A DNA stretch of 64,000 nt. It comes from Candidatus Coprenecus merdigallinarum (GTDB lineage: Bacteria; Bacteroidota; Bacteroidia; Bacteroidales; UBA932). The stretch is taken from positions 16,337 through 80,336 of the forward strand of contig DVGV01000008.1 of assembly GCA_018712545.1 (NCBI GenBank), read 5' to 3'. The position numbers and the translations under genes were made by a program. The notes beneath the pieces were generated by a model that was given only the letters and a program-made list of their open reading frames with translations, was not told where the DNA came from and searched no databases. Below, in pieces: positions 37,833 to 46,430 of the stretch; position 1 is the first letter of the stretch; every line of letters begins with the position of its first letter.

Positions 37833-38006
37833 ATGAAACGAAACCGCATTCTTGAACTTCTGCAGTTGCTCGCCCTTGTTCTCATGCTGGTCTACCTGGG
37901 CTTTGAGGATGAGGAATGGCTTCTGGTGCTTTCCGCCCTCCTTGTCGCAGGCTCCCTCGTAGTAAGTTTTGCAGCTGCGGCCAAGGAGAGAAGAAAACAG
38001 CAGTGA
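37833..38006 (+). CDS. Small two-helix membrane protein, 57 residues
   Basis: An ATG 11 bases after the ABC-F stop opens a 57-residue frame, MKRNRILELLQLLALVLMLV at the N terminus. Two hydrophobic stretches (about 8-23 and 30-49) are joined by an acidic turn (FEDEE), and the C terminus is basic (KERRKQQ). Position, hydrophobic pattern and intact stop make a real gene likely. I do not recognise a family. Its stop is only eight bases from the stop of the converging permease gene. Confidence 0.6.
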   Translation: MKRNRILELLQLLALVLMLVYLGFEDEEWLLVLSALLVAGSLVVSFAAAAKERRKQQ

Positions 38007-38014
38007 CTCCCGTG

Positions 38015-38764
38015 CTAGCAGAACTGCAGCCGCTTGAAGAGCAGGTAGGATACGGCCCAGATGCATGCGGGGGCGACGAATGAGTAGAGTACGTACAGGA
38101 TGCCGCTGCTCAGCTCGTCGATCTGGAACATCCCGATGAACACGCCGTGAATTGCGAGCATGGCGAGTACGGTCATGGCTGTCTTGTGCTTCCGCAGGGC
38201 GATATTTCCCAGAATGAATACCGACTGGTACAGGCAGATCTTGCCGAAGTCGGACCAGAACGTGCGCAGGTCAGTTCCTCCGTTTTCCCATATCAGGCCA
38301 GCAAATCCCTTTCCGTTCCCTACCAGCGTAAGCACGCAGTCTATGAGATGTGTCGACAGATAGAATCCCAGCGGGACCAGCACTACGGCCACCAGCATCA
38401 TGACTCCGAATTTCGTCCGTGCCGGAAGAGGCAGCATTGCATAGCAGGCACCGTCTGAGGAATCGTTGATGTATCCGTATGCTGCGGCCGGGACGCTGAA
38501 TGAGAAAAACAGCGAGATCAGGTACAGCACGGGGACTCTGTCTACCGGCGGGGCCGTTTTCCCGGTCATCAGTATTACGGCCCAGTATCCGATGTAGATA
38601 AGGGTCATGACGGCCCACACAGGCCAGACTCTGCCGGCACTTTTTTTGATGTCGGAAAGTATCAGCAGCCAGCATTTTGCCAGTCTCTCCGCCCTTGAAC
38701 TGGCTTTATTTCCGCCAGTGTCATTATTTGACAGTTTTTGTCGTGTGTATTCTGCAGTTTTCAT
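38015..38764 (-). CDS. ABC-2-type transporter permease
   Basis: 249 residues from the ATG at 38764. This start is preceded by AAGGAGG six bases upstream, a canonical Shine-Dalgarno sequence, rare in this window. About six membrane segments: VWAVMTLIYIGYWAVIL, VLYLISLFFSFSVPAAAYGY, FGVMMLVAVVLVPLGFYL, a stretch near 175, MTVLAMLAIHGVFIGMF and LYSFVAPACIWAVSYLLF. YAMLPLPARTKFG is typical of these permeases. It forms a transporter with the ATPase encoded 14 bases upstream; the substrate is unknown. The first 45 residues are charged and presumably cytoplasmic. Confidence 0.8.
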   Translation of the reverse strand: MKTAEYTRQKLSNNDTGGNKASSRAERLAKCWLLILSDIKKSAGRVWPVWAVMTLIYIGYWAVILMTGKTAPPVDRVPVLYLISLFFSFSVPAAAYGYINDSSDGACYAMLPLPARTKFGVMMLVAVVLVPLGFYLSTHLIDCVLTLVGNGKGFAGLIWENGGTDLRTFWSDFGKICLYQSVFILGNIALRKHKTAMTVLAMLAIHGVFIGMFQIDELSSGILYVLYSFVAPACIWAVSYLLFKRLQFC

Positions 38765-38778
38765 TTTTACCTCCTTTT

Positions 38779-39624
38779 TTAACGTGATTGTTGTCTGTTC
38801 ATATAATCTGTAAGACGTCCGTTTCCCGATATGCATGCGTCGAACAGCACTTCCAGGTCTGGTACGGAGTTATCCCAGTTGTGCCCGGCTCCAGGTACGA
38901 TGTTGATGACTCCGGCGGCCGTGCGCTCGCTGAACAGGGCTTCCGGCAGGACGCTGCCGGCCGTGATGAAGCTGATCCTGGCTCCGAGTTCCCCGAGTGA
39001 GCAGTTCAGCATCAGTCTGCCTGAGTCTATGACGGTTATATGGCTGACAATGTCCTCCACATCGCGGACCTGATGGGTCGAGAGCACGACTGTCCTGTCA
39101 GGCCGGATGTATTCGGACAGCAACCTCCGGAAACACAGCTTGGACGGGATGTCCAGACCGTTGCCTGGCTCGTCCAGCAGCAGAAGGCGGGTGTTCAGCG
39201 ACAGTGCAAATGACAGCATGGCTTTTTTCTTCTGACCCGCGGACAGTCTCCTGAAGACTGCGTCCGGCTCCACCTCGAAAGCCTTGAGGTAATCCAGCAT
39301 GGCATCCCCGTCATAGTTAGAGTAGAACATACCGTAGCTGCCGGCGAATTCGATGACCGGCATGCCGGGAGCATTGAAGCTCTCCGGTACGAAATAGACA
39401 TTGTCCAGAAACTCAGGTCTCCGGTCAAACGGGACTTTTCCGTCGACCATGATCCTCCCGCCTCCGCATCTGAGAAGACCGGCAATCAGCTTCATCAACG
39501 TAGTCTTGCCAGCTCCGTTCCTTCCCAGGAGCCCGTATACGGCTCCTTCCTTCAGCTCCAGGTCCAGACCGTCATATACACGACGACCCCCGTAGCTGAA
39601 CCTCAGTTCATCTATCTGTATCAT
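38779..39624 (-). CDS. ABC transporter ATP-binding protein
   Basis: 281 residues. Walker A GRNGAGKTT (about 34-42), signature LSAGQKKKAM, Walker B LLLLDEPGNGLD, switch STHQVRD. The GIFYSNYDGDAML-like region (YGMFYSNYDGDAM) and the overall pattern match the YtrB type of ATPases, usually found with a GntR regulator. No such regulator gene is next to it here. Partner permease follows 14 bases later. Confidence 0.9.
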   Translation of the reverse strand: MIQIDELRFSYGGRRVYDGLDLELKEGAVYGLLGRNGAGKTTLMKLIAGLLRCGGGRIMVDGKVPFDRRPEFLDNVYFVPESFNAPGMPVIEFAGSYGMFYSNYDGDAMLDYLKAFEVEPDAVFRRLSAGQKKKAMLSFALSLNTRLLLLDEPGNGLDIPSKLCFRRLLSEYIRPDRTVVLSTHQVRDVEDIVSHITVIDSGRLMLNCSLGELGARISFITAGSVLPEALFSERTAAGVINIVPGAGHNWDNSVPDLEVLFDACISGNGRLTDYMNRQQSR

Positions 39625-39670
39625 AATGTATGGAATTAAGTGTCTTGTCTCTCGCCGCGGGACGTTACGG

Positions 39671-39708
39671 CCGGAACTTATGTCAACAAAGTTGGGACTT
39701 TATTCCGG
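39671..39708. promoter_or_regulatory. Nearly concentric inverted repeats upstream of the ABC exporter
   Basis: Outer arms ccggaa (39671-39676) and ttccgg (39703-39708) enclose caac-aaa-gttg (39684-39694) on almost the same axis. They lie about 50-85 bases upstream of the ATPase gene, in the 39625-39778 gap, where an operator would be expected. The rest of the gap holds only the tRNA-Ser promoter. Confidence 0.35.
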
Positions 39709-39758
39709 TTTATCAAAATAATGTGTGAAAGTTTTTTACGTAATTGGAAAATTGCTAG

Positions 39759-39766
39759 TATATTTG
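39759..39766 (+). promoter_or_regulatory. -7 box of the tRNA-Ser gene (TATATTTG)
   Basis: TATATTTG followed by GCAGCC, 12 bases before the mature tRNA 5' end. A matching arrangement precedes ssrA. Confidence 0.7.
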
Positions 39767-39778
39767 CAGCCCTGATCA

Positions 39779-39866
39779 GGAGAGATGCCGGAGTGGTCGA
39801 ACGGGGCAGTCTCGAAAACTGTTGAACTCCTTGTGGGTTCCGGGGGTTCGAATCCCCCTCTCTCCG
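39779..39866 (+). tRNA. tRNA-Ser (anticodon CGA)
   Basis: 88 bases with a full cloverleaf: acceptor GGAGAGA/TCTCTCC, anticodon loop CTCGAAA giving CGA, a long class II variable arm (about 18 bases), T arm GGGGG-TTCGAAT-CCCCC, discriminator G. The 3' CCA is not encoded. Reads UCG codons. Confidence 0.95.
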
Positions 39867-39883
39867 CTGAATTATCTCAGCGT

Positions 39884-41053
39884 CTAATCATTTTTCACAG
39901 AACAAATTGTAGAATCGGCCTTTCCGGATGCCAGAAGGGTGAATATCTGTCCGCAGGTATCGGGAAATGTATTGGAGGCCTGTGCAGCGGTCATGCTGTC
40001 GCGGAAAGCGGTGTCGGTGCAGAGGCGGCGGGCGACGGCGACCTGCTGTGCGGTGTCAGTGGTGCTGTAGGACATGCCGTGGTAGTGGAAGAAGCGGGCG
40101 TTGTCGGTCTCGCAGCCAGGTATGGGTGCCGTGTGGATCAGGGGAATGCGCTTGGCTGCTGCTTCGGTGCTGGACAGGCCGCCGGGCTTGGTGAAGAGCA
40201 CGTCGCAGGCGTCCATGAGCAGGGGAACGCGGTCGGTGAAGCCGATGGGGTGGACATTGGCATTTTCGCCGAAATCCTTGCAGAGGCGGTTGCGGAGTTT
40301 GGTGTTGCTGCCGCAGACGGCCAGGATTTCCACTCCGCGGCCCTCGGCATCCAGAATTGTCCTGATGAGCTCCCCGGTCTTGCCGAAGCCCATGCTGCCG
40401 GACATTATCAGATACCAGCCGGCGCTGATGCCGATGTGGCCGCTGCCGGAGAATAGGGCGGCGCATTCCTCTCTCGCTGCGCTCTTTTCAACGTGCTTCC
40501 AGCATTCCCCGCTGACGGGGATTCCGAATGGATGCAGCAGATCCCGGCGGGCTCCGATGGCGACACATTCTTCTATAAGGTGAGGGTGGGGGATGACGAT
40601 GCCGTCCACCTCGAGGTCCTTCATCAGTGTCAGCGCATCGTAGTCGGTCTGTACGAAAACGGTCCTGAGGCCGGAGGACAGCAGACCGGCACGGCGCAGG
40701 GCTGTCATGGCCTCTGCCGGGAAGACGTGGGTGCAGATGACGGAGGTGAAACCGCCCTCGAGGATGTGGTCGCAGAGGCGCTTGCAGTAGATCTTGTTGG
40801 CTATGTAGACGGGAGACTTGACTCTGCGCGAGCGGGGTACGATCTCGCCTGTCCTGTAGATGACCTTTATCAGATTGCTCTTGGTGGTGAAGATGTACAG
40901 GTCAGACATCGTTCTGGAGAAGTCGGTGCTGATGAATGAGAGGGTGTCGGCTATCTCGCACGGTATGCCGTTGTGTTCTCCCCATTGGGCGAGAGCCTTG
41001 GCCGCGGAGTTGTGCCCGCCGCCCATGTCGCATGAGAGTATCAGGGTCTTCAT
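39884..41053 (-). CDS. GT28-type glycosyltransferase (MGDG-synthase / diacylglycerol glucosyltransferase-like)
   Basis: 389 residues from the ATG at 41053 (a further ATG at 41074 lacks any support). N-terminal acceptor domain with the hallmark GGGHNSAAKALAQW (about 12-25). C-terminal UDP-sugar domain with FTKPGGLSSTEAAAKRIPLI. This pattern fits enzymes that add galactose or glucose to diacylglycerol, or MurG-like transferases, acting at the inner face of the cytoplasmic membrane. Substrate is inferred only. It has its own -7 box 19 bases upstream, divergent from the dehydrogenase gene. Confidence 0.82.
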   Translation of the reverse strand: MKTLILSCDMGGGHNSAAKALAQWGEHNGIPCEIADTLSFISTDFSRTMSDLYIFTTKSNLIKVIYRTGEIVPRSRRVKSPVYIANKIYCKRLCDHILEGGFTSVICTHVFPAEAMTALRRAGLLSSGLRTVFVQTDYDALTLMKDLEVDGIVIPHPHLIEECVAIGARRDLLHPFGIPVSGECWKHVEKSAAREECAALFSGSGHIGISAGWYLIMSGSMGFGKTGELIRTILDAEGRGVEILAVCGSNTKLRNRLCKDFGENANVHPIGFTDRVPLLMDACDVLFTKPGGLSSTEAAAKRIPLIHTAPIPGCETDNARFFHYHGMSYSTTDTAQQVAVARRLCTDTAFRDSMTAAQASNTFPDTCGQIFTLLASGKADSTICSVKND

Positions 41054-41071
41054 GTACGTAGTATTTTTCAA

Positions 41072-41079
41072 CAAAAGTA
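41072..41079 (-). promoter_or_regulatory. -7 box for the GT28-type gene (TACTTTTG)
   Basis: Minus-strand TACTTTTG, consensus match, 18 bases before the ATG. Divergent from the box at 41104-41111. Confidence 0.6.
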
Positions 41080-41103
41080 GGATATTTTTTCAGAAACAGT
41101 TTC

Positions 41104-41111
41104 TAAATTTG
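41104..41111 (+). promoter_or_regulatory. -7 box for the hydroxyacid dehydrogenase gene (TAAATTTG)
   Basis: TAAATTTG, consensus match, 27 bases before the ATG at 41139. It shows that the long frame beginning at 40860 is not the true start. Confidence 0.65.
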
Positions 41112-41138
41112 CTACAGAATTTTAATTTGACCAGCTGT

Positions 41139-42083
41139 ATGAAGATAGTTTTTCTGGATGCCGCTACTGTCGGCAAGGATGTCTCTTTGGACGGACTCAG
41201 GCAGTTCGGAGAGACGGTGTTTTATGATGCTACCAAGCCGGGCGAGGCCGCTTCGAGGGTGGCTGACTGCGATATCGTGATAACCAACAAGGTGAAGGTT
41301 TACCGGGACGAGATAGACGCGGCCCGCAACCTGAAACTTATCTGCGTGGCGGCCACCGGAGTCAACTGCGTGGACGTGGACTACGCTGCCTCTAAGGGCA
41401 TACCGGTCAAGAACGTGCCGGCGTACTCGACCGAGAGCGTCGCACAGGTGTGCTTCATGCACATCCTCAACATGGTGGGGCACGGGATGTATTTCAATGA
41501 GATCTGCCACGACGGACACTACTCCCGCAGCGGGATGTTCTCCGATGTGCTCAACCCTTTCTGGGAACTGAAAGGCAAGAAAATGGGTATCATCGGCATG
41601 GGCAATATCGGCTTGCGTGTGGCTGAGCTGGCGACGGCCTTCGGAATGGAGGTGTCCTACTACTCGACTTCCGGTACAGGACACTGCAGGGCCTATCCCT
41701 GCGTGAGTCTTGAGGAACTGCTGGGCGGAAGTGATATCGTATCGGTCAACTGTCCTCTGAATCCTAAGACAAAAGACCTTATCACATACACGGAGCTGGG
41801 CCGGATGAAGCCCGGAGCCTACATCGTCAACTGCTCCCGCGGAGGCATCATCAACGAGAGCGACCTGGTACGCGCCCTCAACGACGGCCTGATAGCCGGA
41901 GCAGCGGTCGATACATTCGAAACCGAGCCCCTGCCCATAGACCATCCTTACATAGCCGGAGTCAAGGACCCTTCGAGGCTGATTCTCTCACCTCACATCG
42001 GCTGGACCAGCATCGAGGCCCGTATCCGCTTAGTGGAAGTCCTCGAGGAGAATATCCGCACCTTCCTGGAGAGCGGCAAGTAG
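41139..42083 (+). CDS. D-2-hydroxyacid dehydrogenase
   Basis: 314 residues from the ATG at 41139; upstream ATGs in frame lie antisense to the GT28-type gene. NAD-binding GMGNIGLRVAELATAFGM (about 152-169), active-site Arg in NCSRGGIINE, Glu in DTFETEPL and His in LSPHIGWTS. This is the catalytic set of glycerate and lactate dehydrogenases of this family; the substrate (hydroxypyruvate, pyruvate or other) cannot be assigned. Single-gene unit; its stop is four bases from that of converging guaA. Confidence 0.88.
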   Translation: MKIVFLDAATVGKDVSLDGLRQFGETVFYDATKPGEAASRVADCDIVITNKVKVYRDEIDAARNLKLICVAATGVNCVDVDYAASKGIPVKNVPAYSTESVAQVCFMHILNMVGHGMYFNEICHDGHYSRSGMFSDVLNPFWELKGKKMGIIGMGNIGLRVAELATAFGMEVSYYSTSGTGHCRAYPCVSLEELLGGSDIVSVNCPLNPKTKDLITYTELGRMKPGAYIVNCSRGGIINESDLVRALNDGLIAGAAVDTFETEPLPIDHPYIAGVKDPSRLILSPHIGWTSIEARIRLVEVLEENIRTFLESGK

Positions 42084-42087
42084 GAAT

Positions 42088-43689
42088 TTACTCCCACTCG
42101 ATAGTTGCGGGGGGTTTGGACGAGATGTCGTAGACGACGCGGTTCACTCCCCGCACTTTGTTTATGATGTCGTTGGAGACTTTCGCCAGGAAGTCGTAGG
42201 GGAGGTGTACCCAGTCGGCGGTCATGCCGTCGGTGGAGACCACTGCCCTGAGGGCGATGGTGTACTCGTAGGTGCGCTCGTCGCCCATGACTCCCACACT
42301 GCGTACGGGAGGGAGGATTGTTCCGGCCTGCCAGATGCAGTCGTAGAGGGTCAGGAAGCCCTCGCCGGTCTCGGTGCCGCCTGTGGCCGCTGCTCCGGAT
42401 GCGGGCTGCCAGCCTTCGGGAGCGGGGGTGGAGCGGAGGGCGTCGATGTAGATGGCGTCGGCGTTGCGCAGTATCTCCAGTTTCTCGCGGGTTACCTCGC
42501 CGAGCACCCTGATGCCGAGGCCGGGGCCGGGGAAGGGATGGCGGGAGATGAGGGAGTTCTTGATGCCGAGGGCGCGGCCTACGCGGCGGACCTCGTCCTT
42601 GAAGAGGGAGCGCAGGGGCTCGACTATCTTAAGGTTCATCTCCTCGGGCAGACCGCCTACGTTGTGGTGGGACTTGATGGTCTGCGAGGGACCGTTGACG
42701 GAGGTGGACTCTATCACGTCCGGATAAATGGTGCCCTGGGCAAGCCAGGATGCGTTCTCTATCTTATGTGCCTCCGCGTCGAAAACCTCGATGAAGGTGC
42801 GGCCGATGGCCTTGCGCTTGGCCTCGGGATCGGAGATGCCCTCGAGGGCCTTGAGGAAGAGCTCGGTGGCGTCCACTCCGCGGACGTTGAGGCCCATGTC
42901 CTGGTAGGAGGCCAGCACGGACTCGTACTCGTCCTTGCGCAGCAGCCCGTTGTTGACGAAGATGCAGTGCAGCTGCCGTCCGATGGCCCTGTGCAGCAGG
43001 ACAGCCGCCACGGAGGAGTCGACTCCGCCGGAGAGGCCGAGGATGACATTGTCCTGACCTATTTTCTCCCTGAGGGACTCGATGGAGCTTTCGATGAAGG
43101 AGGCGGGAGTCCAGTCGCCCTTGCAGCCGCAGATGCGCATGGCGAAGTTCTCCAGAATCTGAGGTCCGTAGGCCGAATGATAGACCTCCGGGTGGAACTG
43201 GACGCACCAGGTCTGCTCACCTTTTATATGATAGGCGGCGTTGACCACATCGTCGGTGGAGGCTATGACCTCCGCGCCTTCGGGGAGACGGGCGATGGTG
43301 TCGCCGTGAGACATCCAGACCTGCGAGTCGGAGGGAATGCCCTCGAACAGGGGGCATTGTTCCTTGATATGCATGATGGCGCGGCCGTACTCCCGGGCGA
43401 TGGAGGGATTGACCTCCCCGCCGTAGCGGTGGGCGATGTACTGGGCACCGTAGCAGATGCAGAGCATGGGAAAGCGGCCCTTGATGCCGGAGAGATCGGG
43501 GGAGGGGGCCTTCGGGTCGCGGACGGACCAGGGGCTGCCCGAGAGGACCACGCCGCGGACGCTGTCGTCGAGGGCGGGTATCCTGTTGAATGGATGGATT
43601 TCGCAATAAACGTTCAGCTCCCTGAGTCTGCGGCCGATAAGCTGGGTGACCTGTGAGCCGAAATCGAGGATTATGATCTTCTCCGTCAT
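42088..43689 (-). CDS. guaA: GMP synthase (glutamine-hydrolysing)
   Basis: 533 residues from the ATG at 43689. Class I glutaminase domain (about 1-190: nucleophile Cys in [19 protein letters not shown]), ATP pyrophosphatase P-loop [17 protein letters not shown], and the dimerisation domain ending TIEWE. It converts XMP to GMP. It is about 25 residues longer than relatives I recall: a Gly/Ala/Thr-rich stretch at about 420-444 ([17 protein letters not shown]) is inserted before LYDCIWQAG. The gene has its own minus-strand promoter that interlocks with that of typA. Confidence 0.97.
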   Translation of the reverse strand: MTEKIIILDFGSQVTQLIGRRLRELNVYCEIHPFNRIPALDDSVRGVVLSGSPWSVRDPKAPSPDLSGIKGRFPMLCICYGAQYIAHRYGGEVNPSIAREYGRAIMHIKEQCPLFEGIPSDSQVWMSHGDTIARLPEGAEVIASTDDVVNAAYHIKGEQTWCVQFHPEVYHSAYGPQILENFAMRICGCKGDWTPASFIESSIESLREKIGQDNVILGLSGGVDSSVAAVLLHRAIGRQLHCIFVNNGLLRKDEYESVLASYQDMGLNVRGVDATELFLKALEGISDPEAKRKAIGRTFIEVFDAEAHKIENASWLAQGTIYPDVIESTSVNGPSQTIKSHHNVGGLPEEMNLKIVEPLRSLFKDEVRRVGRALGIKNSLISRHPFPGPGLGIRVLGEVTREKLEILRNADAIYIDALRSTPAPEGWQPASGAAATGGTETGEGFLTLYDCIWQAGTILPPVRSVGVMGDERTYEYTIALRAVVSTDGMTADWVHLPYDFLAKVSNDIINKVRGVNRVVYDISSKPPATIEWE

Positions 43690-43729
43690 GGTGTGTGGTG
43701 GGTTACTGTTAAAATTTAATGTCAGGGTG

Positions 43730-43737
43730 CAAATGTA
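43730..43737 (-). promoter_or_regulatory. -7 box of guaA (TACATTTG)
   Basis: Minus-strand TACATTTG, 40 bases before the guaA ATG. It starts exactly 21 bases before the plus-strand box of typA. Confidence 0.7.
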
Positions 43738-43750
43738 TATAAATTTCAAT

Positions 43751-43758
43751 TAATTTTG
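43751..43758 (+). promoter_or_regulatory. -7 box of typA (TAATTTTG)
   Basis: TAATTTTG followed by CGCC; the ATG is at 43769, leaving a leader of only a few bases. Its expected -33 position falls on the guaA -7 box. Confidence 0.7.
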
Positions 43759-43768
43759 CGCCCCGAAT

Positions 43769-45571
43769 ATGCAAAACGTAAGAAATATAGCCATCATCGC
43801 CCATGTCGACCACGGTAAGACCACTCTGGTGGACAGAATGATATATCAGGCGAAGCTCGTCCGGGAGGACGGAAAGCACGGGGGCGACCTGATTCTGGAC
43901 AACAACGATCTGGAGCGTGAGAGAGGCATCACTATCCTCGCCAAGAACGTATCTGTGCCCTACAAGGGCATCAAGATCAATATTATAGACACTCCGGGCC
44001 ACGCCGATTTCGGAGGCGAGGTCGAGAGGGTGCTCAACATGACGGACGGAGTGCTGCTGCTGGTGGATGCCTTCGAGGGCACCATGCCGCAGACCCGATT
44101 CGTGCTGCAGAAGGCCATAGAGATGGGCAAGAAGCCTATCGTGGTGATCAACAAGGTGGACAAGCCCAACTGCCGTCCCGACGAGGTCAACGAGCAGGTC
44201 TTCGACCTGATGTTCTCGCTCAACGCCACTGAGGAGCAGCTGGACTTCAAGACTGTCTACGGCAGTGCCAAGCAGGGCTGGATGTCCCTGGACTGGCGCA
44301 AGCCCACGGGTGACATCATCCCTCTGCTGGACACTATCGTGGCTGAGATACCGGCGCCCAAGTATGTGGAGGGCACTCCCCAGATGCTGATTTCCTCCCT
44401 CGAATATTCGCCCTACGTGGGACGTATCGCGGTGGGCAGGGTCAGCCGCGGAGCCCTGACGGCCGGCATGCAGATCTCCCTCTGCAAGAAGGACGGCACG
44501 GTGGAGAAACAGAAGATCAAGGACCTGATGGTATTCCAGGGACTCGAGAAGAAGAGCGCCGGGAAGGTGGAGTGCGGGGATATATGCGCTGTAGTCGGCC
44601 TGGAGGACTTCGAGATAGGCGATACGGTGGCCGATTTCGAGAATCCGGAGGCTCTGCCGCCCATCACCGTGGACGAGCCTACGATGAGCATGCTGTTTAC
44701 CATCAACGATTCCCCTTTCTTCGGCCGCGACGGCAAGTACGTGACCTCGAGGCATCTGAAGGAGCGTCTGGAGAAGGAGCTGGAGAAGAACCTGGCGCTG
44801 AGGGTAAAGCCCGGTCTGGGTGCCGATTCCTTTATAGTGTACGGGCGCGGCGTGCTGCATCTGTCGATCCTTATCGAGACGATGCGCCGCGAGGGCTTCG
44901 AGCTGCAGGTCGGCCAGCCCAAGGTCATCGACAAGAATATCAACGGGGTACGCTGCGAGCCCGTCGAGCTGCTGACCATCGACCTGCCCGAGGACATGGT
45001 CGGCAAGGCCATAGAGATATCCACCCGCCGCAAGGCTTCCCTGACCCACATGGAGACCCGCGGAGACAGGGCCCATCTGGAGTTCGACATCCCCTCGAGG
45101 GGACTTATCGGTCTGAGAAGCAACCTGATGACCGCCACCCAGGGCGAGGCCGTGGTGGCCCACCGCTTCAAGGGCTACGAGCCGTACAAGGGCGAGATAG
45201 AGAAGCGCAACAACGGCTCCCTAGTCTCCCTCGAGACCGGTCTCTCTGTGGCATACGCCATGGACAAGCTCCAGGACCGCGGCCGGTTCTTCATCGATCC
45301 GGGCGAGGAGATCTACGCCGGTCAGGTGGTCGGCGAGCACACCAGGGCGAGCGACCTGGCCATCAATATCTGCAAGACCAAGAAACTGACCAATATGAGG
45401 GCATCCGGCTCCGACGAGAAGGTGATGCTGCCGCCTCCCATCAAGTTTTCCCTCGAGGAGGCTCTGGAGTATATCCAGGAGGACGAGCTGGTGGAGGTGA
45501 CACCTCATTTCATGCGTCTGAGGAAGATTATTCTGGACGAGAACGAGAGAAAGCGCAGGAGAATGCAATAA
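43769..45571 (+). CDS. typA: Translational GTPase TypA/BipA
   Basis: 600 residues, the usual length. GTPase motifs [12 protein letters not shown] (about 10-21), [25 protein letters not shown]; then EF-G-like beta-barrel, two alpha/beta domains ([22 protein letters not shown]) and the C-terminal domain specific to BipA ([22 protein letters not shown]). It binds the ribosome and assists 50S assembly and stress adaptation. Followed 65 bases later by yceD, which has its own promoter. Confidence 0.97.
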   Translation: MQNVRNIAIIAHVDHGKTTLVDRMIYQAKLVREDGKHGGDLILDNNDLERERGITILAKNVSVPYKGIKINIIDTPGHADFGGEVERVLNMTDGVLLLVDAFEGTMPQTRFVLQKAIEMGKKPIVVINKVDKPNCRPDEVNEQVFDLMFSLNATEEQLDFKTVYGSAKQGWMSLDWRKPTGDIIPLLDTIVAEIPAPKYVEGTPQMLISSLEYSPYVGRIAVGRVSRGALTAGMQISLCKKDGTVEKQKIKDLMVFQGLEKKSAGKVECGDICAVVGLEDFEIGDTVADFENPEALPPITVDEPTMSMLFTINDSPFFGRDGKYVTSRHLKERLEKELEKNLALRVKPGLGADSFIVYGRGVLHLSILIETMRREGFELQVGQPKVIDKNINGVRCEPVELLTIDLPEDMVGKAIEISTRRKASLTHMETRGDRAHLEFDIPSRGLIGLRSNLMTATQGEAVVAHRFKGYEPYKGEIEKRNNGSLVSLETGLSVAYAMDKLQDRGRFFIDPGEEIYAGQVVGEHTRASDLAINICKTKKLTNMRASGSDEKVMLPPPIKFSLEEALEYIQEDELVEVTPHFMRLRKIILDENERKRRRMQ

Positions 45572-45608
45572 AAAAGTGCAAAAGATTTCAGATTATTGAA
45601 AAATTTTA

Positions 45609-45616
45609 TATCTTTG
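45609..45616 (+). promoter_or_regulatory. -7 box of yceD-rpmF (TATCTTTG)
   Basis: TATCTTTG followed by CCGCC, 20 bases before the yceD ATG at 45637. A TTG at about 45596 is too close for a standard -33. Confidence 0.7.
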
Positions 45617-45636
45617 CCGCCCTTAATTGTCGGGAA

Positions 45637-46089
45637 ATGAATTGCAAGATAGGGATACGCGGGCTTTCAAACGGAGAACATCCGTTCCACTTCAAGGTAG
45701 ACGGGAGTTTCTTCGAGGCATACGAGAGCGATACAGTCTCGGATGCTGAACTGGATGTCAACGTTCTGGTAACCAAGGAATCAGGCCGCATGAGCCTGGA
45801 CCTTGGAATTACAGGGGACGTGACGGTGAAGTGCGACAGATGCCTCGCGGACCTGAAGATTCCGGTGGATATTCAGGTGCCTTTCTCGGTGATGTTCTCC
45901 TCATACGCAGAGGATGCGGAGGAGGGGATTTCGGACGAGGTGATTCTTCTGGACGGCAGTTCATCCGAGATAGACCTGAGTCAGATTATTTACGACTATG
46001 TCAATCTCAGCCTCCCGATTAAGAAGGTCCATCCGGACGGCGGCTGCGACCCCGTGATGATGGAAAAACTGAAGGACATTTTAAAATAG
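45637..46089 (+). CDS. yceD: YceD/DUF177 family protein
   Basis: 150 residues from the ATG at 45637, which starts a new segment of a much longer frame that overlaps typA. The KCDRCLADL motif is the conserved CxxC region of DUF177. In most bacteria this gene stands directly before rpmF, as here (24 bases), and is linked to 23S rRNA or L32 levels. Acidic C-terminal half. Confidence 0.88.
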   Translation: MNCKIGIRGLSNGEHPFHFKVDGSFFEAYESDTVSDAELDVNVLVTKESGRMSLDLGITGDVTVKCDRCLADLKIPVDIQVPFSVMFSSYAEDAEEGISDEVILLDGSSSEIDLSQIIYDYVNLSLPIKKVHPDGGCDPVMMEKLKDILK

Positions 46090-46113
46090 AAATAATTAAA
46101 ATTTAGAATAAAG

Positions 46114-46296
46114 ATGGCACATCCCAAACACAAACTTTCAAAGCAGCGCAGGGACAAACGCAGAACTCATGACAAACTGACCCTCCCCGCACTTTCCACA
46201 TGCTCCAACTGCGGAGCCACAGTACTGTATCACCGCGTATGCCCCGAGTGCGGCTACTATCGCGGACGTCTGATGGTGGAGAAGAACGTTGAATAA
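46114..46296 (+). CDS. rpmF: 50S ribosomal protein L32
   Basis: 60 residues. N-terminal MAHPKHKLSKQRRDKRRTHD and the zinc ribbon CSNCGATVLYHRVCPECGYY with four cysteines. Zinc-binding (C+) form. Co-transcribed with yceD; a small 6-bp hairpin (46303-46316) follows before the tRNA. Confidence 0.97.
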   Translation: MAHPKHKLSKQRRDKRRTHDKLTLPALSTCSNCGATVLYHRVCPECGYYRGRLMVEKNVE

Positions 46297-46319
46297 AACT
46301 TACGCTGAAATCAGCGGAT

Positions 46320-46391
46320 GGCCCCATAGTTCAAGGGATAGAATGGAAGTTTCCTAAACTTTAGATACAGGTTCGAGTCCTGTTGGGGCTA
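46320..46391 (+). tRNA. tRNA-Arg (anticodon CCT)
   Basis: 72 bases: acceptor GGCCCCA/TGGGGCT with a G-T first pair, D stem GTTC/GAAT, anticodon loop TTCCTAA giving CCT, T arm ACAGG-TTCGAGT-CCTGT, discriminator A, no encoded CCA. Reads AGG codons. It sits 23 bases after rpmF, probably on the same transcript. Confidence 0.93.
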
Positions 46392-46396
46392 CTCTT

Positions 46397-46430
46397 AAGG
46401 CTGTAACCGTGCAGGTTACGGCCTTTTATC
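46397..46430. terminator. Bidirectional terminator after tRNA-Arg and xerD
   Basis: 12-bp stem (46397-46408 with 46414-46425, one wobble pair) and 5-base loop, T-rich after it on the plus strand. It lies between the tRNA and the xerD stop codon (46431). Confidence 0.85.

Noticed and set aside
42205..43656. 483-residue plus-strand frame
   Set aside because: Antisense to guaA, with Gly/Ala/Asp-rich shadow composition and no motif.
43709..45163. 484-residue minus-strand frame
   Set aside because: Antisense to typA; the same explanation applies.
44572..45636. Upstream extension of the yceD frame
   Set aside because: It lies within typA in another frame and before the yceD promoter; real translation starts at 45637.
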